A DNA stretch of 64,000 nt from Oxyruncus cristatus. Its lineage: Eukaryota > Chordata > Aves > Passeriformes > Cotingidae. Both the position numbers and the translations under genes were made by a program. Shown piece by piece: positions 9,990 to 21,210 of this stretch (positions are counted from its first letter, which is position 1; every line of letters begins with the position of its first letter). Location: NCBI GenBank assembly GCA_013399855.1, contig VXAY01004338.1:171837-235836 (forward strand). The letters are read 5' to 3'. The notes beneath the pieces were generated by a model that worked only from the letters and a program-made list of their open reading frames with translations, was not told the DNA's origin and ran no database searches.

Positions 9990-10215
9990 GGCTCCTAATC
10001 AGGGCTGACAATTAGGCCGTACAGTTAATATTTTTACAGCTGTTTTATTAATAACACATACAGAGCATCCAGCCAGGATTTGTTGGAGACACCTCAGGAA
10101 AATGAATGATGTAAATAACAGATGGATGCGGAATAGTCTCACAAACAGGCATCAAGATATTCCCATCTTGTTTAGAAGGAATTTAAATAGACAGATTGGA
10201 GATAAACAGGCAAAC
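9990..10215. promoter_or_regulatory. AT-rich island, candidate conserved noncoding element
   Basis: Repeat-free stretch with GACAATTAGGCCG, TACAGTTAATATTTTTACAG, ATGTAAATAACAG and a 6-bp inverted repeat CAAGAT/ATCTTG near 10155-10170. No open frame of note. Confidence 0.4.
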
Positions 10216-10860
10216 TGAGAAGAGGAGAGGGTGGGAATGTGGCTGGATAAGCCTCCAAGGTGCCTGGGGAATCCTTCAAGTCCTCAGGATCGTGCCATCC
10301 ATACGGATGCAGATGTGCCCACCTGGAGCAGCCGGTGGGAGCACAGAGGAGCCTTTCCCATGTGTTTCCCACCCCAGCCGGCCTGGTTTAACCCTTGCAG
10401 GATCTCAGTCCCAGCTCCTCAGCCTGGAAATGGTTAATTAGGACAGTTTCAACACCCCTGAAATGATTTTGCCTTTAAATCTTAACTCCACTATTCCATG
10501 GTTTCGCTTCTCTGACTGTCTCGGAATTTTGGGGCAGAGCAATAAGAAGGGAGAAGGGGTTGTGACCCGGGAAAGGACTGGTTAGTGCGTTCGTGGGGCA
10601 AACAGCTGCCAAATGTGTGCACAGCATGAGCTGATAAACATCCCCAGTGGGTGACACACTAATGCTTTGTGTATGGAGGGTAAACCAAAATCATCTGGCG
10701 CCATTAGCTGGTGAATCATAGGGATTTGCACTTGGATTTGTACCTTGGGATTTCTTCTGGAGCTTGGAGAGCTCGGAGACCTGGTGGTTAACAGCTGGAA
10801 CTGGGAAGTCCAAGTTATCTGGAGTGTAATGGGAGGAGGGCATGGGGATGGACGGAGGGG
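10216..10860. other. Single-copy noncoding DNA
   Basis: No recognised element up to the next CR1 fragment. Confidence 0.5.
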
Positions 10861-11096
10861 TCTGGCCTGGAGAAGAGAAGGGCCTGGGGAGTCCTGAGAG
10901 CCCCTTCCAGGGCCTAAAGGGGCTCCAGGAGAGCGGTCTGTCCCTGGCACGGGCACAGCATGATTGAAAAGTGCAGTGGATGTGGCACTTGGGGATGTGG
11001 GTTGGTGGTGGCCTTGGTGGGAGGCTCAAGGCCTATTCCAACCCCAGTGATTCCATGGTTCTATGATTCTAAGGGATTCTATGATTATATCCTGGC
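10861..11096 (+). mobile_element. CR1 LINE 3' end fragment with multimeric tip
   Basis: Sense CR1 with GGCCTGGAGAAGAGAAGGGC and CCCCTTCCAGGGCCTAAAGG blocks. The 3' tip carries three related octamer-type units (GATTCCATGG, TTCTATGATTC, ATTCTATGATT), the signature of a CR1 terminus. Part of the usual interior appears deleted. Confidence 0.88.
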
Positions 11097-11329
11097 AATG
11101 TAACTGAATTTTGATAACTTTAGGCCATGGCCATAGAACCTCATGGAAGCCCCTCCCCAGGTACAACAGGCAGGGACAGAGCCGCACACCGGAGCTCCCA
11201 CCAGCAGCCACTCCACTGGATAACGGGATAATCAGGCATTTCAGTGGAGATAGTTAAGGGATAAAGAATAGAGGCAGGAAGTCTATGGAGCTCCGTTTGC
11301 AGAGCTCTACAGTACAGACGCCTTAACAC
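11097..11329. other. Single-copy noncoding DNA
   Basis: Nothing recognised. Confidence 0.5.
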
Positions 11330-11560
11330 ATAAATTTAGCAATTATTATTGTGTTGCCCTTTTCCAGGAAAGGGTAAAGGAGATTTGTAGGAGCACTTAA
11401 CACATGTAAATCCCCACCTCCTTAAAGCAAAGCACTGTGCTAAATGGGGCCATAAATATCAGGACTATTCTGTCCTTTTGGAAATCATACCTTTCTTCCC
11501 CCTCCTTTCAATGCAATTAAACTACGCCTTATTATAACACAGCTCTTGGGAACCAGGCAT
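11330..11560. promoter_or_regulatory. AT-rich island, candidate conserved noncoding element
   Basis: Repeat-free sequence with TAGCAATTATTATTGTG, CAATGCAATTAAACTACG and ATAAATATCAGG. No coding potential is visible. Confidence 0.38.
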
Positions 11561-11792
11561 TTAAAAAACTACAAACAGGTGTTTACGGAGAAAGACAACG
11601 ATCTTCCTTGGGTTAAACGGAAGTTGAAGGCAAAGGCGAGAGGCAGTTTGTGGAAAACAGGGCCTGAATCACAACTTGCTGTTGCTTTGCCAAAAATGAG
11701 ATCAAACCTCCACCCGCCGCATCTCCCGCCCACGGGCAGGAGCTGAAACGTTCACCTGGGGCTTCTCTTGAGTCCCTCAAAGAGCTGTGGCA
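11561..11792. other. Single-copy noncoding DNA
   Basis: Nothing recognised. Confidence 0.5.
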
Positions 11793-11850
11793 GCAGAATC
11801 ACTGAGGTTGGAAAAGACCTCGGGGATCGTGGAGTGATTTCTGGTTCCTG
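11793..11850 (-). mobile_element. CR1 LINE 3' tip fragment (short)
   Basis: CAGAATCACTGAGGTTGGAA followed by AAGACCTCGGGGATCG is a reverse CR1 3' tip of the GGTTGGAAAAGACCTC subtype. Confidence 0.78.
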
Positions 11851-13420
11851 CCGTAACTGTGCGCTGTTGCATTGCCGCCAATTCAGCTGCACTTGTACCG
11901 GGACGGTGGCAGCGAAGGGAAGAATGCGGATCTTTGTGCATTTGGCACATATAATCAGATAATTATTTTTTAAGGAAGGGGCAGGAATGTTAAATGCATT
12001 TCCCTGCTTTTTTTCCATCTGTTGGGGCTGACGTGCAAGACTGGAGCTCTGCTAGGGAGGCCGCTCTGACGAGCCGCCGCGTGATTAATATTTCAGGATT
12101 ATTCGGGCCCCCGCTCTCGGCACGGTGTCTGTTTGCAGGACATCTGGCTGCAACATGTGCCTTGTTAAGTTACACCTGTAAATCTGAGGTCAGCCTGGAA
12201 GGGCCCGAGGAAAGGGCCAGGAGAAGGGACTGTTAACGGTGCCAGGTGCGGGCACACGGTGCAAAAACCCGGTGTAGGGTGTCAGGAAGCAGGGCCGGTG
12301 TTAATTACCCCTCAAACACTTCTGCACCAAGCATGGGTCTCACTGCATCAGCCAGCGGCTGAAACAACCCACTCCAGGGCGCCCTGGAATGCCTAACTGT
12401 GCTCACACACGTTGTGTGACCCAGCCTGGGTGTTCGGGAGAGTTCAAAGCCAGCCCAAATCATTTGTGTTCTGGGTCAAAACTCGCTGGGCTTTCCCCCC
12501 CTTGGCCACACTGAGTAAATCCATCGTGCAACGGAGCAAAGAGCAGGGGCTGGTGGTGGGGCCTCCCTGGCCCTCAGGACCAGCCAGGAGGGGCAATTGC
12601 TCTCTGGGAGTGACTTTCTCACAGCCAGACAGGAGAAAAGTCCAGGAAAAAGGTCACTGGCGGCAGCAGGCAGCGGGTGCCAGAGCCAGCCCCGACTAGG
12701 AGCGCAGCTCTGCTGTAAGGACAGACCCCAGGAGGGAAGCGGAGCCCCTAGATACAGGAATAACCATCCCAGACATTCACCGAAAGGGGAGGTTTTTAGG
12801 GACATAGGGATACCTGCTCTCCTGCACCCCACGGCTCCCTCTGAGCTGAAGGGAGCTGTTTTCTCCAGCACAGGGATTTGTCCTTTCATTTCTTTGTTTG
12901 TTTAAGAAAACCCTTCCTGGAAAATCAATTTCTTTGTTAGTTTTCCCCTTTCTCCCACTGTTCAGAGACAGAATTAACAAATAGTTCATAAGGCATTTTC
13001 TGCCCTCCTGAGAAGCTTCCTCTAATTACCGGGGAAACTCTCCCAAGACAGGAGTTGTGGGGTGGCCACGTGTTGGGAAGTCATGGATACCTAAAGGTTT
13101 GTTCCACTGAACGAGGGAACAAGGAAGGAAGGTTTGGATTGGAATCCCCCAAGGTTTTAAGAAGCACCAGCAGCTTTTTGGGGGCTCCAGTTTTTCCAGC
13201 AGCTCAGTTTGTGCCACCCCATTTCTTTCTGCCTTTCCCAGAGGGTGGGTGATGGATTTCCCAGGCCCTTGCTCCTCCCAGACCTTGCTTCCAGCAGGTC
13301 AGGCCCAACCGCATGGATAAGCTTCCAAAAAGGCTGGTTTTCCAAAAGTTTTTAAGTCTGCTTTTCTGCTCTTCTACCCACTGGATTTGGAAGAGGGGAG
13401 GTCTCCTGTTTAATTTTGCC
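11851..13420. other. Single-copy noncoding DNA, partly enhancer-like
   Basis: A segment at about 12060-12200 carries CGTGATTAATATTTCAGG and a T-box-like ACACCTGTAAAT. The remainder (12200-13420) is mixed-composition DNA in which frames of about 100-137 codons on both strands overlap and match no family. Confidence 0.4.
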
Positions 13421-13434
13421 GTTGCCATAGTGAT
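13421..13434 (+). promoter_or_regulatory. RFX X-box-like element
   Basis: GTTGCCATAGTGAT has a perfect left half-site (GTTGCCAT) and a weaker right half. It borders an AT-rich island, as do two of the other X-box-like sites. Confidence 0.35.
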
Positions 13435-13720
13435 TGATTAAATAAAATAAAAAAAACCCAACTCAACTAGTAAATTCCAAATCCTAATTGTACTGACAAC
13501 AATCTAAATGTGGCTGGAACAGTGAGTCACACTCCAGATTATGTGTCTCAAATAGGTTTTAATTTCAATCTAACAAGGCAATTATTGTACAGTATGTTAA
13601 TTCCGTATCATTTGATTAACAACAACGTGCTGCTGGAGCTTTAGCACCTCTGGTATTTAGTGAGATCTCTATCTATGGCAGAGATAAACCCCCTGCCTCA
13701 CTTGGTGCTCATAATTAACA
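13435..13720. promoter_or_regulatory. AT-rich island, candidate conserved noncoding element
   Basis: Repeat-free sequence rich in TAATTG, CAATTATTGTACAG, TTAATTCC and GATTAACAAC. GTTAAT and ATTAAC form a 6-bp inverted repeat near 13597-13620. A short AAATAAAATAAAAAAAA tract is present at the left. Confidence 0.42.
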
Positions 13721-14600
13721 GGGAATATGCATATGTGTCAGGGTACCCTCCCAGAGCCCGCCCAAATCGCAGATCCCAGGGTTCAGCCCCGGGGAAAACC
13801 ACTACCAGAGAAACCAGGGAAATACCAACCCAAAAATGTTTACTGTCAAAGGCAGTGAACCCCCAGCTATTCCTGAGAGAGTCCTCCAGCATCCAAGGCT
13901 CCTGATGGATGCTGGCTCTTCCCGGTGCTGGGAATGCTGCAGCCCCCCAGACAGCCTGTTCCTCTCTCCGTGCTCACTGTGACCGCCCTGGCACTTCCTT
14001 CCTGCCGGGAGACTGCTCTGGAAACGAAGAAAGGTGGGAATTCACAACGAAAATACACAGTTTAATCCCACAGTGCAGAGAGGCCTGTGCAGCCTTGGTT
14101 TATTCATTTTCATGTGTAATCCCATAAAAGCTTCTGTTCCTTAATATTGGAGGCTGCCAAGGAATTCGAGGGCTCTTTCCAGCAGTGAGGTCAGCGCACA
14201 AAGCCTCGATAACGAGTCGGTGGGGACTCAGCCCTGGGACGCTCCCCCGCCTGGCTCTGCTCCTTCCTCCCCAAGATCCCAGAGCATCCCACGGACCAGC
14301 TGCAGACACCCAGACCCCGGGGTTATCTGCGAGTCTCCCTCTGCCCCCAGAAACTGCTGGACACACAAGGAAGGCACGGGAGGAGACTGGGGGCTGTGAT
14401 ACAGCCGAGGCATCATCCCCATGGCCCTTTGGGACACAGTCCCAGAGGGAAAGTGGGACCATTCCCTCAGAAAACCTCGAAGATCAGAGTGATTCCATGG
14501 CAAGCAATGTCTGGAGGAGCGAGACAGCACCAGGACACGGGGCCGGGCCCCGTTTCCCCCTATGGAGCAATACAGTGATTAATTGTAGGCAGGAGCTCCT
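13721..14600. other. Single-copy noncoding DNA
   Basis: GC-richer sequence without recognised repeats. Frames of 142 and 120 codons on opposite strands cover the same bases and show no family resemblance. Confidence 0.45.
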
Positions 14601-15250
14601 CTTAAACCCCTAACTGCTTTCAAGTCATTTTGGATGGATATTTAGCTCTGAACAAATGACATTTCCTTGTAAATCCATATTCCCTGTGTACAAACACAGT
14701 TGAGCACCAAATCCCTTTGAGGTTTTGCCACCAACACACGTTTCCACACTGAGGCACTTTGGGTTTTGACACTGGAAAAAGGGGAAAAACAGCTAAAAAA
14801 ACTGAGTTCTGATGGTTTGCAGCGCCAGTGCTGGTGCTAAAGTTGTTTTCCTATGAATATAGATTACATTTTTTTACATGGCAAATAAACAAATGCATAA
14901 AGATGCGTTATTTTGTAAGCATAAAAAAACCCCTGCTGCAAGTATAGTGGTTTTAATTTGTTTTTATGATTACTTGTAATTAATTAGCATCAAAAGGAGA
15001 TTATCAACACAGCTAAAAATTGAAATTGTACCAGCCAGCACAGGAGTGATTTCGCTGGTTTATCTTCATATTGAGGTGGAAAAAAAGAGATTATCCTGTT
15101 TTTTATTTTAATTTGTAACTATGCTTAGATTGAAGTGTCAAAAACTAGTGGCAGCACAGCCTAAAAATGGACAGAAATGCCCCAAAAGAGAAATAATATC
15201 AATAATTACAAGCTGTGCTGAGCCCACGCCACGCACATAAATACTTGGGG
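14601..15250. promoter_or_regulatory. Large AT-rich island, candidate conserved noncoding element
   Basis: About 650 bp without repeats or open frames. It contains TTACTTGTAATTAATTAGC, ATGGCAAATAAACAAATGC, GCATAAAGATGCG and AGATTATCCTGTT (a PITX/OTX-like TAATCY core in reverse). Forkhead-like AAATAAACA is also present. It is one of the strongest enhancer-like segments by composition. Confidence 0.48.
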
Positions 15251-15929
15251 CAGTCTGACTGATTCTTAAAATTTCCAAAAGGCTTTTTAGAAACCATGTT
15301 TACACTTTATGGAGCAGTTTAGCAGGTGATAGGGATGTTCTCCCAAGGAAGCTGCTGTTCCTCATGTGAAGCCAAAGCAAGGACAAATTTTGGGAGACAT
15401 GGAAGGAGCCCAGGGATCCACTAGGGAAAACTCCAAGGTGCCAATTGTCTACCCTTGTGGGAGGGTTGGAGGAGGTTCTACTCCGAAGACAGGCTTTAAT
15501 TAAATCCAAACAAGCTGAAAGCAGATGATGCCTCCCAAGCCTTCTTAGGGATTTCCTGCCCTTCCACTACATTCTGCCCTCCTGTTCCACCAGTCCAGGG
15601 CCACCTGGCACTTGGATGCTCATTGACATGCTGGTGTTCCAGGGAAAGGAGGTTCTGCAGCAAAGGCTGCTGAAATCCCACCTGGGAGTCTCCAAAGAAC
15701 CCTCAGCACATGAGACCCGTTTCAGGAGCACAGCAAGGACTTCGAGTCGGAGATCTCTTGGCCTTCCACACCCAGCAAATCCTCGGCAAGGAGCAGCTTC
15801 TCTTGGAGGCACAGCCATAACTCCGTGAGGGCATGTTCCACCCTTCTCACCCTGGAAAATTCCTGGCAGCCACCAGGGCTGCCAACCCTCTTCCCAAGGA
15901 GAACGATCCCTGAGAAGCTCCTTTTAAAC
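15251..15929. other. Single-copy noncoding DNA
   Basis: No recognised element. Short frames on both strands lack support. Confidence 0.45.
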
Positions 15930-16220
15930 GCCACTTTTTCCTATTAAATGCCAAATCCGGCACCGCCTCATTAGTTATTAATGAAGCAACATATTTGTTC
16001 AAAATTGATGATTGTTGATCTGCTCCCATCGTTGTATGAAATATTAACGCAGCGTTTGTACTTGCAACCATTTTGCAGACATTAGGCTGTGGATTTGCAT
16101 ATTCATGAGCGCTCATAAATGTTTAAGGAGACAGCCCAGAAAGCATGTGAGCTGTCAGCCAGCCAGTAAAAAGGCATATTTACTGGCTTAATAAGGACTG
16201 CAGTTTATAGGACAACACAC
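15930..16220. promoter_or_regulatory. AT-rich island with POU octamer
   Basis: Repeat-free island with TTAGTTATTAATGAAGC and GATGATTGTTGATC. At 16093-16100 it has a perfect octamer ATTTGCAT, running on into ATTCATGAGC so that a second POU-like half-site overlaps. It ends in CATATTTACTGGCTTAATAAGG. Confidence 0.48.
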
Positions 16221-16717
16221 AAGAAAACAAATTCAGTGGATCTTGGTTTCCCTGGCACAACCAGCTCCGGAAGCTTTTCCTCCTCTTGGTGTCCCAGAGC
16301 TGAGGGAGCTTCGAAGCTGGCTGTGAGGCTGGCCACAGAGCAGCTTGTGGGACACCATGTTCTTCCCCTGCAGCATTCCAGGGGCTGCCTGGCCTTGTCA
16401 CCGGGATATCTGTTTCCAGTGGGAGTTATGGGATGTCAGGACTCTGGCCCCACCTGGTCAGCCTGGGATAAGCTGTCACCACTGCAGGGGTAGCCCTGGG
16501 GTCACACCGTGCACACACACCCATGGGAAGGGTCCCTGAGGGCAATCCATGGCTCCTGCCAAATTCCATGGAGAGTGGGAGTGGCTTGGGAAAGCAGACC
16601 TTCTTGCTGTGGTGCACATGGCTAAGTGTGGGTGAGGGCGGGAAGAGGTGTGTGAGTTCCGTGCCTAAAGCCAGCACAGCTGTCCCCTGCAGCGGCCCAA
16701 GGAGCGCTGCCACAGAG
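16221..16717. other. Single-copy noncoding DNA
   Basis: Nothing recognised before the CR1 fragment. Confidence 0.5.
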
Positions 16718-17100
16718 CCATGGAATGCTTTGGGATGGAGGGCACTTAAGGCTCATCTTGTTTCACTGCCTGCCATGGGCAGGGACACCTTCCATAGCCC
16801 AGCTTGCTCCAGCCTGGCCTTGGACACTTCCAGGGATACAGGGGCAGCCACAGCTGCTCTGGGCAACCTGTGCCAGGGCCTCACCCCCTCACAGCTGGGA
16901 ATTTTTCCCAATATCCCACCTAACCCTGCCCTCTGGCAGTGGGAAGCCATTCCCTGTGTCCTGTCCCTCCGTTCCTTGTCCCCAGTCTCTCTCCAGCTCT
17001 CCTGGAGCCCCTTTAGGCCCTGAAAGGGGCTCTCAGGTGTCCCTGGATTGTTCCCTTCTCCCAGGGAACACCCCCAGCTCTCCCAGCCTGTTGCTCCAGA
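16718..17100 (-). mobile_element. CR1 LINE 3' region, about 380 bp
   Basis: One of the four longest CR1 pieces. Reverse orientation, with blocks in order: CCATGGGCAGGGACACCTTC, CTTGGACACTTCCAGGGATA, CAACCTGTGCCAGGGCCTC, CCCTCTGGCAGTGGGAAGCC, CCAGCTCTCCTGGAGCCCC, GGGGCTCTCAGGTGTCCCTG and CCCAGCTCTCCCAGCCTG. It is cut at the CR1 5' side as usual. Confidence 0.95.
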
Positions 17101-17339
17101 CTAGTCCCGAACACCTCCTTTGGAAGCTCTTTGAATTTACACAGTGGTGACACAGGTGCTGGTGCTCCGGAGTGCTCAGATCCCACGCCCGTGGAACTGA
17201 GGGAGGATGGGAAGGCAGAGCAGGGCTCCCATGATGGGGCTGTGGGCTCCTGCCTCAGGAAATGAGTGCAAATTTTGGAAACTGAGGCAGCTTTGCTGCC
17301 CTGATTAGAGCTCTGAAGCTACCACCACGGGCAGGAGAA
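17101..17339. other. Short single-copy gap
   Basis: Nothing recognised. Confidence 0.45.
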
Positions 17340-17700
17340 ATGGCCTTTATTTACCACAGCTATATGGATAATGAAATGCTACATTAGTGTTATTAAATAA
17401 TATTTTCCTGCCTGTTAACTGTGTCTAAAGCAGGGCAGTGATTCACTGGCAAGACAATAAAACTTCCTTTTCTGCTTACTGGGATTTTTCCCCTCTACAG
17501 AGCATAAATCACATTTTGTGTGAAGCGCATCCTTGCTCGGAGCACCCCATGCTGCAATGGCACAGCCAAGCCAGTTATTTTAATCTCTGCTACTTTATAA
17601 TAAATGCTTTTTATTGATTTTTATTGTACACTGCCACGAATTGAATAAACTATGTGCACAAGCAGCCAAGAGGGAAAGGCTGAAGGAGAAAATGTGATCA
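17340..17700. promoter_or_regulatory. AT-rich island, candidate conserved noncoding element
   Basis: Repeat-free sequence with CATTAGTGTTATTAAATAATA, TTATTTTAATCTCTGC and TTTTTATTGATTTTTATTG (each a homeodomain-like or AT-hook-like run). No open frame spans it. Confidence 0.42.
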
Positions 17701-17860
17701 GCATGTTTCAAAGTTAAAGGTGGAAACACATGGTTGGCACTTTCCTTGGTCAGCAGCTCCCCAGGAGCACCAGGAAAGGGAGCGAACGTGCTGCAAGTGT
17801 AATTCTTTCCTCTTAAAGTCCCAGATCTGTGAGGATACTGCAGGAAGGATGGATGTGATA
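17701..17860. other. Short single-copy gap
   Basis: Nothing recognised. Confidence 0.5.
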
Positions 17861-17975
17861 CATAGAATCATCGAATCCCAGATGGATTGGGTTGTAAGGG
17901 ATCTTAAAGCTCATCTTGTTCCACCCCCCAGGGCCAGGAAGGTTCCGCCAGCCCAGGTCACACATTGCAGGGATA
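17861..17975 (-). mobile_element. CR1 LINE 3' end fragment
   Basis: Reverse CR1 starting at the tip CATAGAATCATCGAATCCC, then GGATTGGGTTGTAAGGGATC and CTTAAAGCTCATCTTGTTCC. It is interrupted after the GCCAGGAAGG segment. Confidence 0.88.
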
Positions 17976-17993
17976 TCATTTGAAATCTAATTT

Positions 17994-18015
17994 AAAAAAA
18001 AAAAAAAAAAAAAAA
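17994..18015 (+). repeat. A22 homopolymer tract
   Basis: Twenty-two consecutive A residues, 20-30 bp after a CR1 fragment. CR1 elements end in short octamer repeats rather than poly(A), so the tract is probably an independent mononucleotide expansion. Confidence 0.9.
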
Positions 18016-18284
18016 GGAAACATTTTCCTTGAACAACCAGCCCCTGGCAAACCGGGGTTATCCAGCTGGACGGTGCCCTGCAGTGGTAAATCCACCGCCA
18101 CAGCCGGCAGGGGCTGCGCGGGGGGCCCTGTAAGAGCCGACGCTGCCCATCATCCCTTATCCACGGCAACCTGCTGCGCAAGCCCCTCTTCCCTCATGCA
18201 GAGCTGCCATCCCGCTGCCTGTCGCTGTGCCAAGGCCTCCGGGACACAGGAATGAATAACTGTTTGCTTGGCCTTTGGCAGCCC
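18016..18284. other. Single-copy noncoding DNA flanking a CpG-rich patch
   Basis: Mixed sequence with rising CpG content. No exon is supported. Confidence 0.4.
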
Positions 18285-18410
18285 TGCCTCCCCGGGCTCC
18301 GGCCCGGAGCCGCGGCAGCCCCGCGCCGCCGGGTTCTGCTTTCGCGGAGCCCTGTCCCTGTCGGTGACCCCCGGGAATGATTTGTCGCGGGGCCGCCGCA
18401 ATTCCAACAC
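18285..18410. promoter_or_regulatory. CpG-rich patch, possible small CpG island
   Basis: About 17 CpG dinucleotides in 125 bp, including CCGCGGCAGCCCCGCGCCGC and GTCGCGGGGCCGCCGC, whereas flanking DNA is CpG-poor. No coding frame with family resemblance covers it, so an isolated island, an unannotated promoter or a first exon are all possible. Confidence 0.4.
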
Positions 18411-18699
18411 TTCCCTGCTCTCCTCGGGCTGATTTCTTTGGGGTGTTATAACTCGGAGCTGCTCCATTAACTAGCAAACAAAGTAGAGCCGGACCCGGCA
18501 GGCTCAGCTTGAGGCTGGGCTTTCACACAACCTGCTCGATCGGGAAGAATGCCGTGCCCTTGTCACACGGCTCCGACTGGCGCCTGGAAAGACGGGAATC
18601 CATTGATTCCTGCGTAATAGGGACTCACACTGCCTTTGCACAACAGCAGGTTTCACACCCCAAAATAACCTGGCAAAAAACCCGCAGCAGTTTTCCTGC
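18411..18699. other. Short single-copy gap
   Basis: Nothing recognised. Confidence 0.45.
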
Positions 18700-18870
18700 T
18701 GGTTTAGCCGAGAAGTGTGTTACTACTCCAGGTAATGTGGTGCTTATTACACAATTACCTCAAGTGCTTGACAATGCATTAATTGCTGCTTGATTCAAAC
18801 ATTTCCCAGGGAGGAACCAAACTATGTCATTGTGACAAATTATGAGTCAATAACCAGGTTTTGAGGGAGA
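18700..18870. promoter_or_regulatory. AT-rich island, candidate conserved noncoding element
   Basis: Contains CAGGTAATGTGG, TTATTACACAATTACCTC and GACAATGCATTAATTGC. Two AATTA/ATTA-type cores and a GGTAAT/ATTACC inverted pair lie within 40 bp. Confidence 0.38.
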
Positions 18871-19030
18871 GGGAGAGAAGAAGCTGGAGATCCCTTCGTT
18901 GAGGGGACCAGACCATGGCTGGGTGAAACCCTGAGCAGCAGTTTTGGGATGCACGAGCCCAGATTCCCGGGGCGGAGGCGAGGGGGGAAGCACGAGGTAG
19001 AGCTGATCCTCCTTAGCGCTCAAAATGCTA

Positions 19031-19095
19031 ATCACAGGCTCACAGAGTCATTTAGGTTGAAAAGCACCTCCACAAGATCATCTCCAGCCCAGGAG
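19031..19095 (-). mobile_element. CR1 LINE 3' tip fragment (short)
   Basis: ATCACAGGCTCACAGAGTCA then TTTAGGTTGAAAAGCACCTC is a diverged reverse CR1 tip. Confidence 0.75.
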
Positions 19096-20989
19096 ATTTC
19101 GTGATTCCAGGATTTTATGGCGTTATTTCAGTATTATTTACAGAATATGTATTGATACGATTAGAGTTACTTATTCCATAGTCTAAACATGATTTAGATT
19201 TATACATTTAACCACATATTTCGGCTTCTGGACCAAAGCTGCAGAAACACCCAACATCTTGTGCAGCAACAAACCGGTGTAGGCTCCATCCTTCCTTTCC
19301 TGTGGTCTTCTCCTCTGTATCCAGGCGCAGGAATTTGGTTCTTCACAGGGCTATTTGCAACCAAATTTTCCTCTAAAAAGAGCTCAGAAACCATAGAAAG
19401 AGATGCAGAGGTGAAGCCCTGCAAAATTAAAATATTCCCCAAGTGAGGTAAGCCTGGATTTTCCCAAGGACTTGCTCTCAGGGTGTTGCCTCCATGATTC
19501 CATAAACTCTTCCCAAATCCTGCAAAGAGAGAGGAGCAGCCAAAGCCTGTCCTGGCTGGTGTGTGCTCCACACATTCCACCCTGCTGGATTCTCCCTGAG
19601 CTGCTGGAATTGCCCCCCAGGACAGGCTGACAGGCTCTGAGGGCTCTCCCAGCCCCGGGGCGTCCGGCTCAACTCCACAGTCCTGCTGCCTCTGGAGCTT
19701 CAGCTCCTTGTCTCCCTCCAGCAGAGCTCTGGGGAAGCGCCACCTCTGCTGTGTTTGTAACACCGATTCAGGCTGATCGGGACCTTGGGCACAGCCATTA
19801 AAGCGTTCACTTGTGAAACCCAACTGGAACAGACACAGTTTTCCCCGGAGAAAAATTCCCCTGTAAAACAACAGGGCAGGGAAGACTCCCAACCTCCAGC
19901 CCTCCTCCTGCGGGCTGTTTCATCCCCTTTTCGTGTTTGCTCCAAGCTCCGGGCCCTGCCCAGCCCTGCAGCTGCCCGTGGCGGGGCAGGGGCAGTGCTG
20001 GGACCACCCCAGAGGTGACCCCCCCAGACGGAGTCGTGGCTGCTGACGTTCCACTGGGCTCTGGAGGGAGAGCATTTTGCCCAGGGTGGCTGCAGATGTT
20101 CAAGGAGATGCCCCAAGGCCCTGCAGATCACCCTGGTTCCATTTCTACCCTCAGCTCTTCGTTCTGCCTCGCTACCCGCAGGCAGTGCTGGGAGTGCTCG
20201 TGGGTGTGTGGCCCCTGGCCACTGGGCAGGGATGCGAGGGCAGCTTCAGGATCGGGGCTGTGACGAGGTGCCGGGGCTCGGAGCTGTGGGTTGGGGCCAG
20301 TCTGCAGCTGTGGGAGCGCTGGGGCAGGAGGAGCCCCAGGGGAGGGCAGTGGTGGGGGCTTGGACACTAACTAACCTGTGGTCAGCAGACCAGGCGTGGA
20401 GCTCCTCCCGCCCACCCAGCCCCTGGCATCCTTCATCCACCCGGGAAATCGCAGCTCTGGGAGGGCTGGGGGCTGCTTTCTCACCACCTGAGAGAATTCC
20501 AAGGTGGCTTCATGACCTGCAACCCCAGGTCGTGGAGATCTTCTTCCAGCAGAGGAATATGTCATCTTCCAGGAAGTTCTGTGACTGTGTGTAACCAGTT
20601 CCAGATACCAAAACACATCTGTCCCTCCTCTCTCCTCTTGTCCCGCTCTGTCCTTCCGTGTCAAAGTGTCCACAGATCCTGGAATCATAATTTCCCCATT
20701 CCGGAGGTTCCCCAGCAGCTGCAGCCTCGTCCCTCTGGCTTTAATCCCACACTGTCAGCCTGGGTCTGCATCCCACCCTTCAGGCAATATATTTGGGATA
20801 AAACCCTTTGCACTGAAATGTGAACCAGCAGGTTGAAAAGTAATTCCCAGCACTTGTGTTTCAGTGCCCCGCCGGTAAAATGGCTGGTGGGGAAACTGCG
20901 CCGAGGGGATGGAGCCTGAAATTCCTGGGGCTCGTCCACACGGAAAGGAACTGTCACAGGGAGCCGCTCCTGAGGAATCCTTCCCATCC
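19096..20989. other. Single-copy noncoding DNA
   Basis: A short AT-rich segment (about 19115-19210) is followed by GC-richer sequence. The longest frame (230 codons, minus strand, 19200-19892) matches nothing recognisable, has no splice context, and overlaps frames on the other strand. Confidence 0.42.
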
Positions 20990-21210
20990 AGACTTTATCT
21001 AATAAGCAGGAGGCATTAATCAGGAGTTGAGGTCTGCAAATATTTGCCTGTTTCCATAGCGATGGGGGAGCCCACATACACAATAATACCTTTTCCCACA
21101 TGCGTTATCATCGCTTCCTAATAATATAATCACAAAGCCACTGCTCAGGCGAGGCCAGGGGGAGAATAAACACCATTAATTAACAGAGTTAAAAACTAGA
21201 GGAGGAGGAG
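20990..21210. promoter_or_regulatory. AT-rich island with RFX-like site
   Basis: Contains GGCATTAATCAGG, CTGCAAATATTTGC and, at 21050-21063, the X-box-like GTTTCCATAGCGAT. TTCCTAATAATATAATC and CACCATTAATTAACAGAG follow. Confidence 0.42.

Noticed and set aside
17861..18015. Processed pseudogene or poly(A)-tailed retrocopy ending at the A22 tract
   Set aside because: The sequence before the tract is CR1 in reverse orientation, and no spliced-gene similarity or target-site duplication is visible.
19200..19892. 230-codon minus-strand frame
   Set aside because: No recognisable domain or splice context, and overlapping frames exist on the plus strand.
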